From the NCBI GenBank assembly GCA_025526915.1, contig JAHLKH010000002.1, positions 186,001 to 250,000 of the forward strand: a stretch of DNA of 64,000 bases, given 5' to 3'. The translations under genes were made by a program, and so were the position numbers. Below the pieces are notes generated by a model. It ran no database searches. It saw nothing but the letters and a program-made list of their open reading frames with translations, and was not told the origin of the DNA. Position 1 is the first letter of the stretch. Each line of letters opens with the position of its first letter. Source of the stretch: Entophlyctis helioformis (taxonomy: Eukaryota; Chytridiomycota; Chytridiomycetes; Chytridiales; Chytriomycetaceae). Shown piece after piece: positions 14,301-24,814 of the stretch.

Positions 14301-15133
14301 TCATTGAGCCGCGATGGACAGCGGAGTCACTGGCGGTGTTGCAGGAACCTTTGATCGCAGTGCAATGGCCGAATCCGGTATTGTGGACGAGCCCAGCACC
14401 TGCTCGCCGGCCGCCGCATGTCTTGGCGGTAGCCTCAGCAGTGCCATGCGAAGCATATTCACGCATTCAGCGGCCAGCACGGCGTATATCGAGCATGTCG
14501 AGCCAACGAACCCCAGCATCCTGACACCAAAGCTCATCTGCGACAAAAAGTACACGCCGGGCACGACCATGACGACGATATTGATGCTGATCAGGAGAGC
14601 GTACCGCACGCGAAACGGCACCGACGCGGCCTTGAGCTTGTACAGCACAAAGTGCAGCAAGAACAGCTGGACAGCTGTGTCAAACACGCCAACGCCCGCG
14701 TGCCAGACGAGCAGCGAAACCAGATACACAGCCAGCCCAGCGTCCGTGAGAAACCTGCTCAACGTCGCGGCAATAATGCCCGCGAACGCCAGGCTGAACA
14801 CGGCCTGTGCCGCGAAGATGAAGCCTGAGTGGATACCACTGACAAACGGCGACAGCACCTTGAGCATCTCCAGCTGCACGAGAACGAGGGCGATGGCCAT
14901 GATTTCGCAAAACAAAACAGCGCACGTCTTGGCGATCGTGTGCGGGTGGCCGGTGGGACGACAAACCAGGCGAGATAGATACACAGGATGAGCGGGAAGA
15001 TCTGGGCCACCATGATGCGTATGCCGATCGAGTAGAACGAGGCGGGAAGGTGCCAGAGTCGCGCAAGCATGACGGCGGCCAGGATGGGGCCGACGGGCAG
15101 CACAGCCAGCACGCCAATCTCTGTGGCATCCAT
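14301..15133 (-). CDS. Unrecognised multi-pass membrane protein, one frame break
   Basis: First ATG at 15133 (MDATEIGVLAVLPVGPILAA) opens about seven hydrophobic segments, including IRIMVAQIFPLILCIYLAWF, MAIALVLVQLEML, AVFSLAFAGIIAA, AVYLVSLLVWH, LLISINIVVMVVPGVYFL and FVGSTCSIYAVLA, followed by a short Ser/Pro tail. I do not recognise the family; a seven-helix receptor-like topology is possible. The frame must shift -1 around 14948-14955 (FVVPP to HPHTIAKTC), again as if one base were missing, and no intron fits. It is convergent with ataxin-10 (gap under 100 bp). Its upstream region lies inside duplication copy A, whose outer edge is only 96 bp from this start codon. Confidence 0.6.
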
Positions 15134-15828
15134 AAGCAGTATGAGGACGGGTAGCGAATGTTTCGGCCAAGCAAACCAGGCATGTGAATCTGTTTGTGTC
15201 ACATACTCGAGTTTGGTGGAGCGATCAGAATCAGTAGCACACTCTCAAGGGCAGGATCGAGCCAATCAGAGCAGGACTGTCAAGGAGCAGCTGGCATCCC
15301 TCACTCTCAGTGATGCTCTGCTCATTCACTGTCAATAGCCTCTTGCATTACTGCATCGCGTGTGCCATCTCATCGCTCACTCTCATCAAAGGACGCGGTG
15401 GTGGTCACGACATCCGCTCTTACTCACTCGGCAATGCAACCAAGATGCATCAAGCAATGAATGTGTGCGGCACTCGAGAAGCCGTGGTATCCAGTATTGG
15501 ACAGTATGCTGCGTGATCTTGTGATGGGACAAGAGAACGCCAAGAATGAAGACTATGAGCTCACTTGAGCATGCTGTAAGAAAGGCTGGCACAGCTGGCC
15601 GCGTCTTCATTGATCTCAATCCATCAGTCTTGCGTGGAGCATGACGTGCACGAGAAGACACGCTTGAATGCACGCCATGCGCCACGGAGCCAACTTGGCT
15701 TGCGTGCGGCTGCTGAGGTCTTGCGAGCACTGTCGCCGCATGGTGTGCAATGGATATGCCATCAGATCACGAGATACATGCCATGCCATGCCATGCACAG
15801 CAAGCCAATGCGAGAAACTCACCTCTCC

Positions 15829-18361
15829 TTTGGCGGCGTGTCTTGGCAGGTGCCAGACTCGTGCTCAGGCATCTGCTGAACCGAGCCGCCTTGGACTGAC
15901 ACTGGGCATGCGCCATCCAGTGTCGTCTCGCTGCCCATTTGAGTGGCAGCGGCTTGGGCAGCATCCATGCTCGTTTCGGGGCAGGGGCAGGAACAGCATC
16001 AAGGACGGCAAGTGCGGCGCGCTCTCGCTCAGCCTGCACCGCGTTGTTGAATGCCGCCCGTCCATCCTTGGCAGCCTTGAGCAGCAGGAACACCGATCGA
16101 ACCGCGCTGTCTGCCTTGGCGCTGTCCGTGAGGTGCTCGACAACATCCTCAATGCCAAGCTTGGTGCCGTCCGTGCCGCCACTCATGCCTAGTCTGTCGA
16201 GCAAGACCAGCAACTCGCCTATGGTCTTGTCGTCGGGACGCGGCTCGGTGCTTGGCCGTGCTGCCGCCGTGTCCACAAAGGCACGAGCCCATCGCGTGTA
16301 ACCCATCTGCACAAGGTCGATCAGGCAGGTCAGTCAGGTCGTGCCGAGGCAACATCAGCATCAGCATCAGCATCAGCAGAACGACTAACAACTTACGGAT
16401 GCTCAACAATGCCGTCCATTGCCAAGCGGTTGCTGGGATTGCCGTGCAACACCTGATTGAAAAAGTCCTTGTCAACTGAGCATCATGCAATGCCAGCCAT
16501 TCCAGATGGTCAGCCACATCCGTCAGCTGGATCCGACGTGCCATGAACAGCACATGCAGTCAGCCACATGCAGCCACGTACGTTGGTCGGTGTCCATGGG
16601 GAACGGGCTGTGCTTGTCGTAGTCGGTGCACAAGATCGCACATGTCAAACGGCGAGTCCGAGGAGGCGAGTGCGAAATGCTGCTGCACTCGATATGGCAG
16701 GTACCGAAAGCGAAGAAAGAACGAGACGACGCCAAGGCTAAAGACATCAGCACCCGGACCATAGTGACCAGTCTCATCAAAGATGATCTCTGGTGCCATG
16801 AACATTGGCGTTCTGTTGATTGCATTGCATGTTGCATGAATGGCATGTTGCATGAATGGCATGTTGCATGCGGCTTGTCAGTGCCAGCAGTCCAGCCAAG
16901 CGACAACATGGATTGACCAACTGCTGCTGTGCTGCTTACCCAACCGTGTGGTCGAGCTTCTCCAATGGGCTGCCAATGACCGCCAGGCCAAAGTCGATCA
17001 GCCGGATGTTCACGTCCTTGTCGACCAGCACGTTGCCGTCCTTGATGTCGTGATGGTAGATGCCGCTCTGGTGGTGCAAAGTCGCAGTCAGCACCATGCC
17101 GCCATCATCAACAGCCATGCACGCAGAGCCACCTTGTGGAAAGCGTGCATGCACTCGATCAATGACGGCTGATGCGCCACGACTCGTCCTTGTCAAACAC
17201 TCGGTCGTCCGACACGGTGTTGACACGCTCCATGACGATGAAGATGAACGCCTTGGTCTCCATCACGTCGAATGTGCGGATCGCGTGTGGAGCCTTGGCG
17301 CACTTGGAGATGAGCATCTCGTGCGCATCGCGGACCTGGCGCCAAGCGTAGGTCTCATCGTCGACATCAGTGATCTTGGCAATCACTTTGCAGGCAAACT
17401 GCCATTCATGCACATGAGGAGGTCAGCCTGCGTTCAGTCGCATGCACACTTGCCAACCGTACACAAGTGGCAGCAGGCACACATGGTCACCATGCCACTC
17501 ACCTGGACTTGTGTGGCAATGTGCGTCACTGCCACCACCTGGCCGTATCCGCCTTCGCCAATCTCATCGCCCATGGCATAGTCGGCTGGACGTGTGCGTG
17601 GCTCAAAGTCGGGCGAGATGGGCTCGACCAGCGCACAGTCGTCATGGCCGAATGCGTCCGCGAGGGTGGTGGTTGGCGCATCGCCACGCGGCATGAGCGG
17701 CAGTGTGCCAGCAGCGTGCATGATCATCAACTGGTCGATGCTCATGTCTTTGATGGCCGGCACAGCCGGGCAGATGCTTGGCTGTCACAGTCAAGACGAC
17801 CGTGTCAGTGGTGGATGCTTCACAACAGTCAGACAATGCCAGCACCAGATCCACAAGCACATGTACCTTGGCATGGCTGCTGTTCGTGATGCTGAGCTCG
17901 AGATGCTTGCCAATCGTGCTGTTGGCCGCTTGGTCGATGCTGCCCGATGATTGAGAGTCCAAGACGGCCGACTCTGGGACTTTCGACGCGTTGGGTGGAA
18001 TGACATCATCCTTGTTTCTGCCATGCGCGAGTTGGTTGGCGTTTGGCTGTCGCGAAACGCCAGATTGGTGGGGCTCTCGCGAGACTGTCGTGGCAGTAAG
18101 AGCTGTAGCTGTCTGAGCAGCAGAAGACGCAATGCGGATGGTGTCCTTCTGCTGCTGCTGCTGTTGGTGTCGGTGTCGGTTTCGGCGTGAGCCTGAGCGT
18201 CGCTTGACTATTGCTGCGCATCCCTTGCGGATCTTGGCAAGAGTGGACGCAAGCGGCGAGGACTGCATGGGCTGGCCAGCGATTGTGGCACCTGGCTCAT
18301 CTTGCGACACGGCGGGGGTTGCGGGCAATGCCACGTTTGGCGTGCTGCGAGTCATGTCCAT
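15829..18361 (-). pseudogene. Protein kinase, copy A, four frame breaks
   Basis: Counterpart of the intact kinase at 54771-57335. The ATG at 18361 (MDMTRSTPNVALPATP) and the N-terminal disordered exon are intact, as are GEGGYGQVVAV, FACKVIAK and the HHDIKDGNV catalytic loop. Compared with copy B the frame is broken by a missing A after SWRISRQ (near 17161), an extra base after FDMCD (near 16630), a missing base in GLVPFVD (near 16280) and a missing base after DAVPAP (near 15985). No usable C-lobe remains in one frame. All splice sites appear kept. Either this copy is decaying or this part of the assembly carries small indels; three missing and one extra base fit both views. Confidence 0.75.
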
Positions 18362-18753
18362 GTGGCGTTTTGAGGAATGCCGAGGTGTGTGTGTGATGAA
18401 CGTGTGGAACGAGTGCGACAGATACGAATGGTGCTGGCTGCCGTCGGTGGTATGCAGAGATGCGCGAGGTTGCGTGTGCGGGCAGAGTGTGTGCGTGTGG
18501 CGATGCCAAGTGGTATCGGATTGCTCAGAGAGATTCGAGATTGGCTGTTGCAGGGCGAGAAGCAAGTCGGCCTTTGTGAATCTGGGATGCAGTGGGAGCG
18601 ATCATCCCAGCCAGGCGCGATTGCGGCGAGGCTGTCTGAAGTGACGTCATTGCTGCATCGTCCTTGGCACATAAGCGCAGCTGGAAGTGATGATAATACA
18701 TGTATTGGTGGATAGATGGATGGACAGAGAGATGCATGCATGGATGTATGGAT
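18362..18753. other. Spacer between kinase and F-box/ankyrin gene in copy A
   Basis: 392 bp, duplicated in copy B at 54378-54770. The kinase frame is open upstream of its ATG through most of it, so a longer N-terminus cannot be excluded. A (ATCC/ATGG)n-like run lies near 18700-18750. Confidence 0.5.
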
Positions 18754-19721
18754 CTAGATGCGGGGATGGGCAGACAGCCACTCGGCGATATGGTCATGTC
18801 CGTTCCCCAATGCGCTGCTGAACGCCACGGCCGCATCGCCCTCGGGTCGGTTGGCATGCAGGAACTTGACGACATCGAAATGGCCGCGCTCTGCCCCCTG
18901 ATGGATGGCCCACCGCGTGCATCCATATCCGTGCTCGTGCAGCCACTTGACCGCATCCAGCTGCCCGCGCTGTGTGGCATACTGCATCGCCCACATCGTG
19001 CACGTTGTGTTGCCGGCATCGTGCAGCATCTGCAGGATGTCCACATGGCCGCTGTATGCCGCCCAGTCCATCGCCGAGATGTATGCAAGGCTACCGTACT
19101 GTGCGAGATCCACGCCGTGGTCTTTGGCGAGGTGGCGGAGCAGGTCCGTGTGTCCGCCGATAATGGCAAACCAGCCAAAAGCGATGCGATAAGCGTCAAA
19201 GTCGAGCAGATCGAACCAGCCGTTGTGCATGGGGATGTGGATGAAGCGGGCCGTCAGACGCTGGATGTGGACCATGCCCGCACTGTATGCGTTGGTGTCC
19301 TTGAGCAGCGACTTGGTGTCGGCGCTGTCGGCTTGATCAGGGAAGCGAGCACACAGACGCAGGAACAGCTCGTCGGATCGCACGAGTTGCATGCTGCTGT
19401 CCGCGCGGCTGTCGGCGCTGAGCGTGATCTCGGGCAGCAGATTCAAGTCGCCCTGCCAGTCGCTGTCGATCACCTCTTGCCAAATGAGCTGCACCGTCGC
19501 CTTGTCCAGCGTCTTCTTGCCAGCACCGCACCACCGCCAGCACCAGGCACCATGCCGACCAAGAAGCGCGTGAGGATGCTGGCTTCCTTGAGAATCATGA
19601 CTCGGAGCTCTGCCGGCAGACGGTCCCATTGCGAGTGTCCCCACGGAAGCTCCTTGCTGTGCGATGCTTGAACTGCGACGGCAGCAGGCTGCGACTCGGG
19701 CTGTGACTGGAATGCACCCAT
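18754..19721 (-). CDS. F-box-like plus ankyrin-repeat protein, copy A, one frame break
   Basis: ATG at 19721 (MGAFQSQPESQPAA). Residues 25-55 are F-box-like (WDRLPAELRVMILKEASILT), which would bind Skp1 in an SCF ubiquitin ligase. The C-terminal half has at least four degenerate ankyrin units: AYRIAFGWFAIIGGHTDLLR, MDWAAYSGHVDILQML, MQYATQRGQLDAVKWLHEHG, IHQGAERGHFDVVKFLHANR. In this copy a base is missing near 19528, inside the Gly/Ala linker after LVGMVPG, so the F-box and ankyrin parts fall in different frames. The rest is open to the stop at 18754, and this copy keeps the C-terminal ankyrin units that copy B breaks. Target unknown. Confidence 0.7.
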
Positions 19722-19988
19722 TGTGTGTTGTTGACGATGGCTGGTGTGAGATGGTCCTGTTGCCGACGGAGACTGCTGCCATTTATAACCTCCACAAGGC
19801 GATGCGGCACAAGGCTGTGCTGTGGCCGCATTGCGTGCTGTGGCCATGCAGGGTTTGTGCATCCTATGGCAATGACGCTTGCTATGGCAATGGCGCTTGC
19901 TGTGGCAATGACACCCTCATCAAGCTCATCAAAGGATTGTCATGGCCATTTTACTGTGCATGCGAGGTGTGCAGAGAGACGAGAGGAA

Positions 19989-21367
19989 TCATCGGAGTCT
20001 GTAGTCGGCCTCCATCACGCCATATTGCTGGTTCTCCATATCGGCATCGATGGCTGGCGACCCCATTGCCGCCATCGCTTGCTGGCCACCGCTGCTGCTG
20101 TCGCGACGGGCTGCATCGGATGTGCTGGCTTCGATAACGCCGTACAGCTGGTTGTCGACATCGGTAGCAATCTGGCGGTGTGCCATCTCTGCATCCTGAT
20201 ACGACGGTGGGACAGACGACATGCGAGGGTCGGCGAGACGCGATCCACGAGCAGGTGGCTCAGCAGGCACAATGTCTTTGGCTTGGAGTGTCTTGCGGCT
20301 GTCGACTTGGAGATCCTGCAGAGCCTCTGTCGGCCTTGTCTTTGGAGGGAGGATGGCCACGGTGGCCTGTGTGCCTGGCTCCTCGGCGGTGGCATCGCGA
20401 GGGTTTGTTGGTCTTGAGGCAGTCCGACGACTCCAGACGACCAACGCTGCAACGAGAGCAGCGACCACCACTCCGGCGGCTGCCAGAGCTGCAATGATCG
20501 CTGGAGAGAGAGTGGACGGCTCGCTGCTGCCAGTGTTGGTGCTGTTGCCTGGAGCGGCGACAGGAGCAGCTTGCGGGATTGCCAGCGGAAACATGGAGCT
20601 GGCCACCAGCCCCTTGCCCTCAAACGGCCGCTTGCTGAACAGCGCATCAGTCAGACACTGCGACCGCGATGCCGATCCCTTTGGTGCTGGCTTGATCGTC
20701 GCAAAGAAGCGAGCGCAGCCGACCGTGCACTGAGCGTCTGTGCATGTCTGCGTGACGGCATCAGTCTGGCCGTCTGGCGAGAAGATGTTCATGGCATAGT
20801 GTGTCGTGTTGACGCGAGTGCACGTCTCGAACAGACGCGTGAGTGTGCCGTAGATCGGGTCGCCGCTGCAGTTGGCTTCTGGCGGGTACACGAGCTGCAT
20901 AAAGTATGCGATGCAGCGTAGCCGTTGTTGAGCTTGGCGACGGTGGAAGCTGGCAGCGACGTGTCCATGTCCCCGATGGCAAGCACGGGGTTCGAGGAGA
21001 CTGGAACAAACACGTCGCCGCAGTCTTGGGTCGGACTGTTTGCCCACATGTCTGCTCGATAACTGTTGCACACGCCGGTGCAGTTGGACGTCCTGCACTC
21101 GTACATGGACAGACTGCGTTTGGTTGCATCGGCGTAGACAGCGTACCGGAATGGCGCAGTTGGAGCATACGATATGCAGCGGATTGGCTCAGCGGGCAGC
21201 GTGACTGGGATGACGTCGTCTGTCACGTATGTTGCTGTGGTCTGTGCGGGTCTGCCGATGCACTTTTCGACACTCGAGAGGAGAGCCCAGTCCATGGCAG
21301 CGACGAAGCGAGAAGCGCCAAAGACGACGATGAACAGCGACAGCTGAAGCGGCAGTTGGAGGAGCAT
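19989..21367 (-). CDS. One-pass membrane protein with Cys-rich ectodomain and PPSY tail, one frame break
   Basis: ATG at 21367 starts a signal peptide (MLLQLPLQLSLFIVVFGASR). The ectodomain has about 14 Cys and NCTG, NCSG and NTTH-type glycosylation sites. A membrane helix (AIIAALAAAGVVVAALVAAL) is followed by a basic stop-transfer segment and a disordered tail of about 140 residues containing PPSYQ, a possible WW-domain ligand, and several repeats of the form NQLYGV/NQQYGV. The frame needs -1 near 20922 (KLNNG to LRCIAYFMQLVYPPE), as if one base were missing. No family recognised. With the SH3 protein at 7168-9062 it is the second receptor-like protein of this layout in the window. The final part is just left of copy A's gene start (divergent gap 267 bp on the right-hand end). 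Confidence 0.65.
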
Positions 21368-21859
21368 GTTGGTCGCTGTGGGCAGCGGAAAGAAACGAGG
21401 CGGGGCATTGTCTTCATTATGTGAGCAGCCACAGTCAGAGCACATGGCCGCATGCTCGGCCCTCGCACTGCGTTGCCACAGCAACTCCGATTCCGACAAA
21501 GCCAGCCAGCGAGCCAGACACGATCTGGGGGCGACGCGCGAGATGTGGAGGTATTGCCCGGTCACTTGGAGCAGACACTTGCGTGTATCGTGGAGCCCTG
21601 AGCACATGCTGGCATACAGGGTACATGCCATGGCAGCATTATGGAGATGGCGTGAAAGGGCCGTGCCGCCATGTTGCAGCTTGTAGCTGTTGAAGCCTGG
21701 CGGGCAGCATCTGCCGGCATACGGCGATCCGAGCACCAGAACTGAAGGCACTTGCACGGCGTGCTGCGCACACAGAACCTTGGCAAGACACACTCGGCCA
21801 TTGGCCACTGGACAAGCAGGCGACGATCGTTCAAGGAAAGATCCGTTCATTCAACATGC
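21368..21859. other. Intergenic region, no gene seen
   Basis: 492 bp between two leftward genes: it holds the promoter of the membrane protein and the 3' end of the MICAL-like gene. The membrane-protein frame is open upstream of its signal peptide for much of it, but the codons look non-coding. Confidence 0.4.
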
Positions 21860-23716
21860 TCAAGGTGCCGTCCAGGTCAGCTTGAGTGCGTCTCTATAGC
21901 GCTGTGGCAGACTCGGGAACGGCGCTCTCTGCTCAATGTCCGTGTTGTGGATCGAGGCAAACAAATACGACGCATAGCGGTCGAGGGGATCAATACTCCA
22001 TCCAGCCGCTGGCCTGAGCAGCCCTTGCTCGAACGTCGTCCAGTCCATGGCCTTGAACGCCGTCCGACGCTCTTCTTCTGCAAACGCGCGGCTTCCATGC
22101 AGACCAAGCACATGCGCCATCCACACTGCATCCAACGCATTCTGCACGCCGCGGTTGACGCCGAGTCCCTGCGGCCAGTATGGGTTCTGCAGCGCATCGC
22201 CAATGGGGAGGACGAGAGCGGGACGGTGCGCCTGTGCCGACGGTGCAGCATCGATCCACCTGAACGGGTCCACGCACAGTCCGCGGCACGAAAAGTCAAA
22301 CACTTGAATGCCGTGCTTGGCAGCAAAGGGTGCTGTGTCGGGAATGCCAGACAGTCTGGCGATCGTGCGTCCGACGTCACGCAGCAGCTCAAAGTTCATG
22401 TTATCTGCCTGCAGCGACTCGCGAACGGTGGGCCGACGCTCCTTGACGATTCCGACATCGACGAGCATCTTGATGCGCGTGGTGGCTGCGAAAAAGTGGG
22501 TCGACGTGCCGCGCATGTACTCGAGGTTCTCAAAGTCGATGCCCTTGTCGGCGAGCGGACCCAGCTGCGTCTGTCGCCACAGAGCCGATGCACGCCAGAT
22601 GAGAAACTCTTTGAGCTGGCGCTCGGGACTGCCTGCACTCGCGTTGGGGGTGAACTCGAAGTTGGCGACAAGACCGATGGCCTCGGCAAAGCGCTGCACC
22701 TTGCGATCGAAGCCCAGGCGACGGATGAGACGCGACGACTCGCCTTCGGCAACAAGCAGCGAGTCAAAGGCGTAGAAGCGAGCCTTTGGCAGGAGTGCGC
22801 GTTCGGTCTCGTCGGCGGCCTCAAACGACCGCAGCACAGCACCGTCGCGTGAGACTGCCGGCTCAACAAAGTCGACTTTGGAGCGCTTCTGCAGGTCCTC
22901 TGTTGCAACGTCCGAGGGCTGGAAACTGAGCTCTGCAACGAGCGTGGCGGGATCGGGGCGCTTGAGGTACAGACGGGCGTCGGCAGCGGGCAGTGCCCAC
23001 ACGCGCCATCCGGACACGGGCGACGAGACAGACGTGGCGGTGCCAGAGTCGGACGCGGCAGGCATGACGAACGATGGATCGAGCAGCCCGCAGACGGCTT
23101 CGGCGAGATGGACGCGTACACCCATGAGCAAGGCAGCCTTGAGCAGACACATCTGGTAGTCCTTGGTGTGCAGAGGCACAAGGCCGTGTAGGGCTGCGCG
23201 GGGCACAAAGGTCTTGAAGCCGAACCGCACGAGATCGTCGATGTTGGGCTGCCAGGTCTTCAGGACGTTGGGCCTGCTGAACTCATCGCGCAGCTCAATC
23301 AGCCGCACATGGTGGCCGACAAGCACAGCTTCCAGTGCAGCACGCAGACCGCATGGGCCAGCACCGCTGACCAGGATGTTCTGGCGGCGGCCTTGCGGGA
23401 AGAGGGCGGACGCCGGGCCCGACGAAGCAGATGCATGGGCAGCAGCGGCCGTTGCGGTGGATGCCGCCGAGGGATCTGCGAGGGCGATGCGGTGAACAGC
23501 AGCGGCGTCGACGGTCTTGGTGAGGGTGGCGAAGAGCGACTGGAACTTGTAGGGCAGCTGCGGCAGCAGGATGTTGCGCAGGGACTCGTAAAAGGCCGGG
23601 CCGAAGAGGTCGTCGGTGACAGCGAGGCCGGCGACAGCGAGCAGCTGCTGGAACGCGGCAAAGGCATCTCTGGCATCCTGGGCATCGACAAACAGCTGAA
23701 ACTCGTTGCGGGCCAT
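21860..23716 (-). CDS. MICAL-like FAD-dependent monooxygenase, stand-alone (618 aa)
   Basis: A single-exon gene whose whole length aligns in layout with the flavin monooxygenase domain of MICAL proteins, which oxidise Met residues of F-actin using NADPH and O2. Seen: N-terminal helical cap LFVDAQDARDAFAAFQQLL with FYESLRNILL; the dinucleotide fold GAGPCGLRAALEA at residues 118-130 followed by ELRDEFSRPNVLKTW; LLKAALLMGVRVHLAEAV; and the second FAD motif IGDALQNPYWPQGLGVNRG. The CH, LIM and coiled-coil regions of animal MICALs are absent: the frame stops at 21860 about 100 residues after the FAD motif and no extra exons are visible. The Ala/Ser stretch at residues 80-105 is an insertion. Substrate (actin or another protein) is not shown by the sequence. 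A related aromatic hydroxylase is the alternative, but the cap and the DEFSRPNVL block favour MICAL. Confidence 0.85.
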   Translation of the reverse strand: MARNEFQLFVDAQDARDAFAAFQQLLAVAGLAVTDDLFGPAFYESLRNILLPQLPYKFQSLFATLTKTVDAAAVHRIALADPSAASTATAAAAHASASSGPASALFPQGRRQNILVSGAGPCGLRAALEAVLVGHHVRLIELRDEFSRPNVLKTWQPNIDDLVRFGFKTFVPRAALHGLVPLHTKDYQMCLLKAALLMGVRVHLAEAVCGLLDPSFVMPAASDSGTATSVSSPVSGWRVWALPAADARLYLKRPDPATLVAELSFQPSDVATEDLQKRSKVDFVEPAVSRDGAVLRSFEAADETERALLPKARFYAFDSLLVAEGESSRLIRRLGFDRKVQRFAEAIGLVANFEFTPNASAGSPERQLKEFLIWRASALWRQTQLGPLADKGIDFENLEYMRGTSTHFFAATTRIKMLVDVGIVKERRPTVRESLQADNMNFELLRDVGRTIARLSGIPDTAPFAAKHGIQVFDFSCRGLCVDPFRWIDAAPSAQAHRPALVLPIGDALQNPYWPQGLGVNRGVQNALDAVWMAHVLGLHGSRAFAEEERRTAFKAMDWTTFEQGLLRPAAGWSIDPLDRYASYLFASIHNTDIEQRAPFPSLPQRYRDALKLTWTAP

Positions 23717-23787
23717 GATCGTTGGTGGATGTGGAGGATGGTCTTGATGGGGATCGCCGTTTTTATTGCACCAGGCAGGGGCGACAT

Positions 23788-23822
<35 letters not shown>

Positions 23823-23833
23823 GCAGAAGCAGA
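23788..23833. repeat. (CAG)n/(GAAGCA)n microsatellite
   Basis: A run of CAG triplets passing into AGAAGC units, 70-115 bp upstream of the MICAL-like start codon. Confidence 0.9.
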
Positions 23834-23938
23834 AGCGGAAGGAGCGTCGCTTCAATCGCAACGAGCAACATGAGCGGCGCGGGTGTGCGCGTGGCTGCGA
23901 GCAATCAACGGCGTGACAGGACGCTTGTCAGACGCTCG

Positions 23939-24523
23939 TCAGACGTTCGTCAGGTGCGCCAGATGCAGCGTCCGCCACTCGCCGTTCTCCTTCCACACGC
24001 TGCCGTCTGCGTACACCTCCCGCTTCCAGATAGGCACTCGCGCCTTGACGTGGTCCATGATCCAGCCCACGGCCTCGAGCGCTGCCCGCCTGTGCGGCGA
24101 CGACACGACCACGGCGATGCTCGTCTGTCCGACCGGCACGCTGCCCAGCCGGTGCACGAGCGCCACATGCACCAGGCCCGGATGCTTGTCCCTCGCCTCT
24201 GCGACAATGGTGCGCATGTAGCGCAGGGCCATGGGGCCGTACGCCTCGTAGGACAGCGTCTGCACGCTCTTGGTGGTGCCCGTTTCTGGGTCGCACGACG
24301 TGTCAGCGGGAATGCGAGAGTGCGAGAGTGCGGGAGTGCGAGAGTGCGGGAGTGCAGGAGTAGGACAGACAAGCGCAGAGAGAGAGAGAGACGCACCGTC
24401 CACAAAGGTGTTGCGGGTCGTGCCCAGGAAGCTCACGACCGCGCCGGCGCTGTCGTCCCTGACCAGCTCCACGAGCGCGTCGGCATCAATGGGCTCGTCC
24501 TGCAGCCGCACAATGTCGGTCAT
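23939..24523 (-). CDS. Molybdopterin synthase large subunit, MoaE/MOCS2B type (157 aa)
   Basis: Catalytic subunit that, with a MoaD-type sulfur carrier, converts cyclic pyranopterin monophosphate to molybdopterin. Exons 24397-24523 and 23939-24285 join in phase (158 codons). Landmarks: GAVVSFLGTTRN, then after the intron SYEAYGPMALRYM, VHVALVHRLGSVPVGQTSIA, VSSPHRRAALEAVGWIMDHV and the active-site block RVPIWKREVY with the catalytic Lys and Arg. Length is typical of MoaE. The intron (24286-24396) contains repeats of GCACTC and GAG. The gene is divergent from the lipase gene; the shared upstream region holds a phased repeat array. Its presence implies molybdoenzymes such as nitrate reductase or sulfite oxidase elsewhere in the genome. 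Confidence 0.93.
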   Translation of the reverse strand: MTDIVRLQDEPIDADALVELVRDDSAGAVVSFLGTTRNTFVDGASLSLSALVCPTPALPHSRTPALSHSRIPADTSCDPETGTTKSVQTLSYEAYGPMALRYMRTIVAEARDKHPGLVHVALVHRLGSVPVGQTSIAVVVSSPHRRAALEAVGWIMDHVKARVPIWKREVYADGSVWKENGEWRTLHLAHLTNV

Positions 24524-24690
24524 GTCACGGCAAGTGGCAAGTCGCCTGCGGGGCACGTGCCCCGACGGCCGAGTGCGACTGGCGCGGAGGACAGCGGCGT
24601 GCGCGAGGGCGGCGGGCGAGGGCGAGGGCGAGGGCGAGGCTGGCGAGTGTCGAGCAGCGTGCGATCGTGGGCTGCCCTTTGGCCCGCATC

Positions 24691-24781
24691 CACAAAGGCC
24701 CACAAAGGGCCACAAAGGGCCACACAGCGTCCACACAGCGTCCCCTAGCGACCACAAAGCGACCACAAAGCGACCACAAAA
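24691..24781. promoter_or_regulatory. Phased CACAAAG/CACACAG array in the MoaE-lipase divergent promoter
   Basis: CACAAAG starts at 24691, 24701, 24711, 24753, 24764 and 24775, with CACACAG at 24721 and 24732; gaps are 10, 10, 10, 11, 21, 11 and 11 bp. The last three lie in perfect 11-bp units GCGACCACAAA. A second local repeat, (GCGAGG)n, lies at about 24611-24640. The region is only 291 bp between the two start codons, so the array sits in the core promoters. Function inferred from position and spacing only. Confidence 0.7.
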
Positions 24782-24814
24782 CCGCCCCTCATTTTCGCTC
24801 CTTCGTTGCCTCTG

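Larger units (their letters stand above)
15229..19724 (-). repeat. Inverted segmental duplication, copy A (about 4.5 kb)
   Basis: This segment matches 53407-57924 in reverse orientation nearly base for base. Spot comparison suggests identity in the mid-90s percent, with scattered substitutions and small indels. The inner edge is the three bases before the ATG of the F-box/ankyrin gene (19719-19721); upstream of that the two copies are unrelated. The outer edge is at about 15229, where ATCAGTAGCAC is shared and the flanks diverge. The intronic (ATCAGC)n run at 16353-16378 is shorter than its partner in copy B. Confidence 0.95.

Noticed and set aside
15229..19724. Duplication as a transposable element
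   Set aside because: No transposase, reverse transcriptase, terminal repeats or target-site duplication; the content is two ordinary intron-bearing genes.
23309..24748. A 479-codon plus-strand frame across the MICAL-like start and MoaE
   Set aside because: It runs antisense to two conserved genes and through a CAG microsatellite and a GC-rich repeat.
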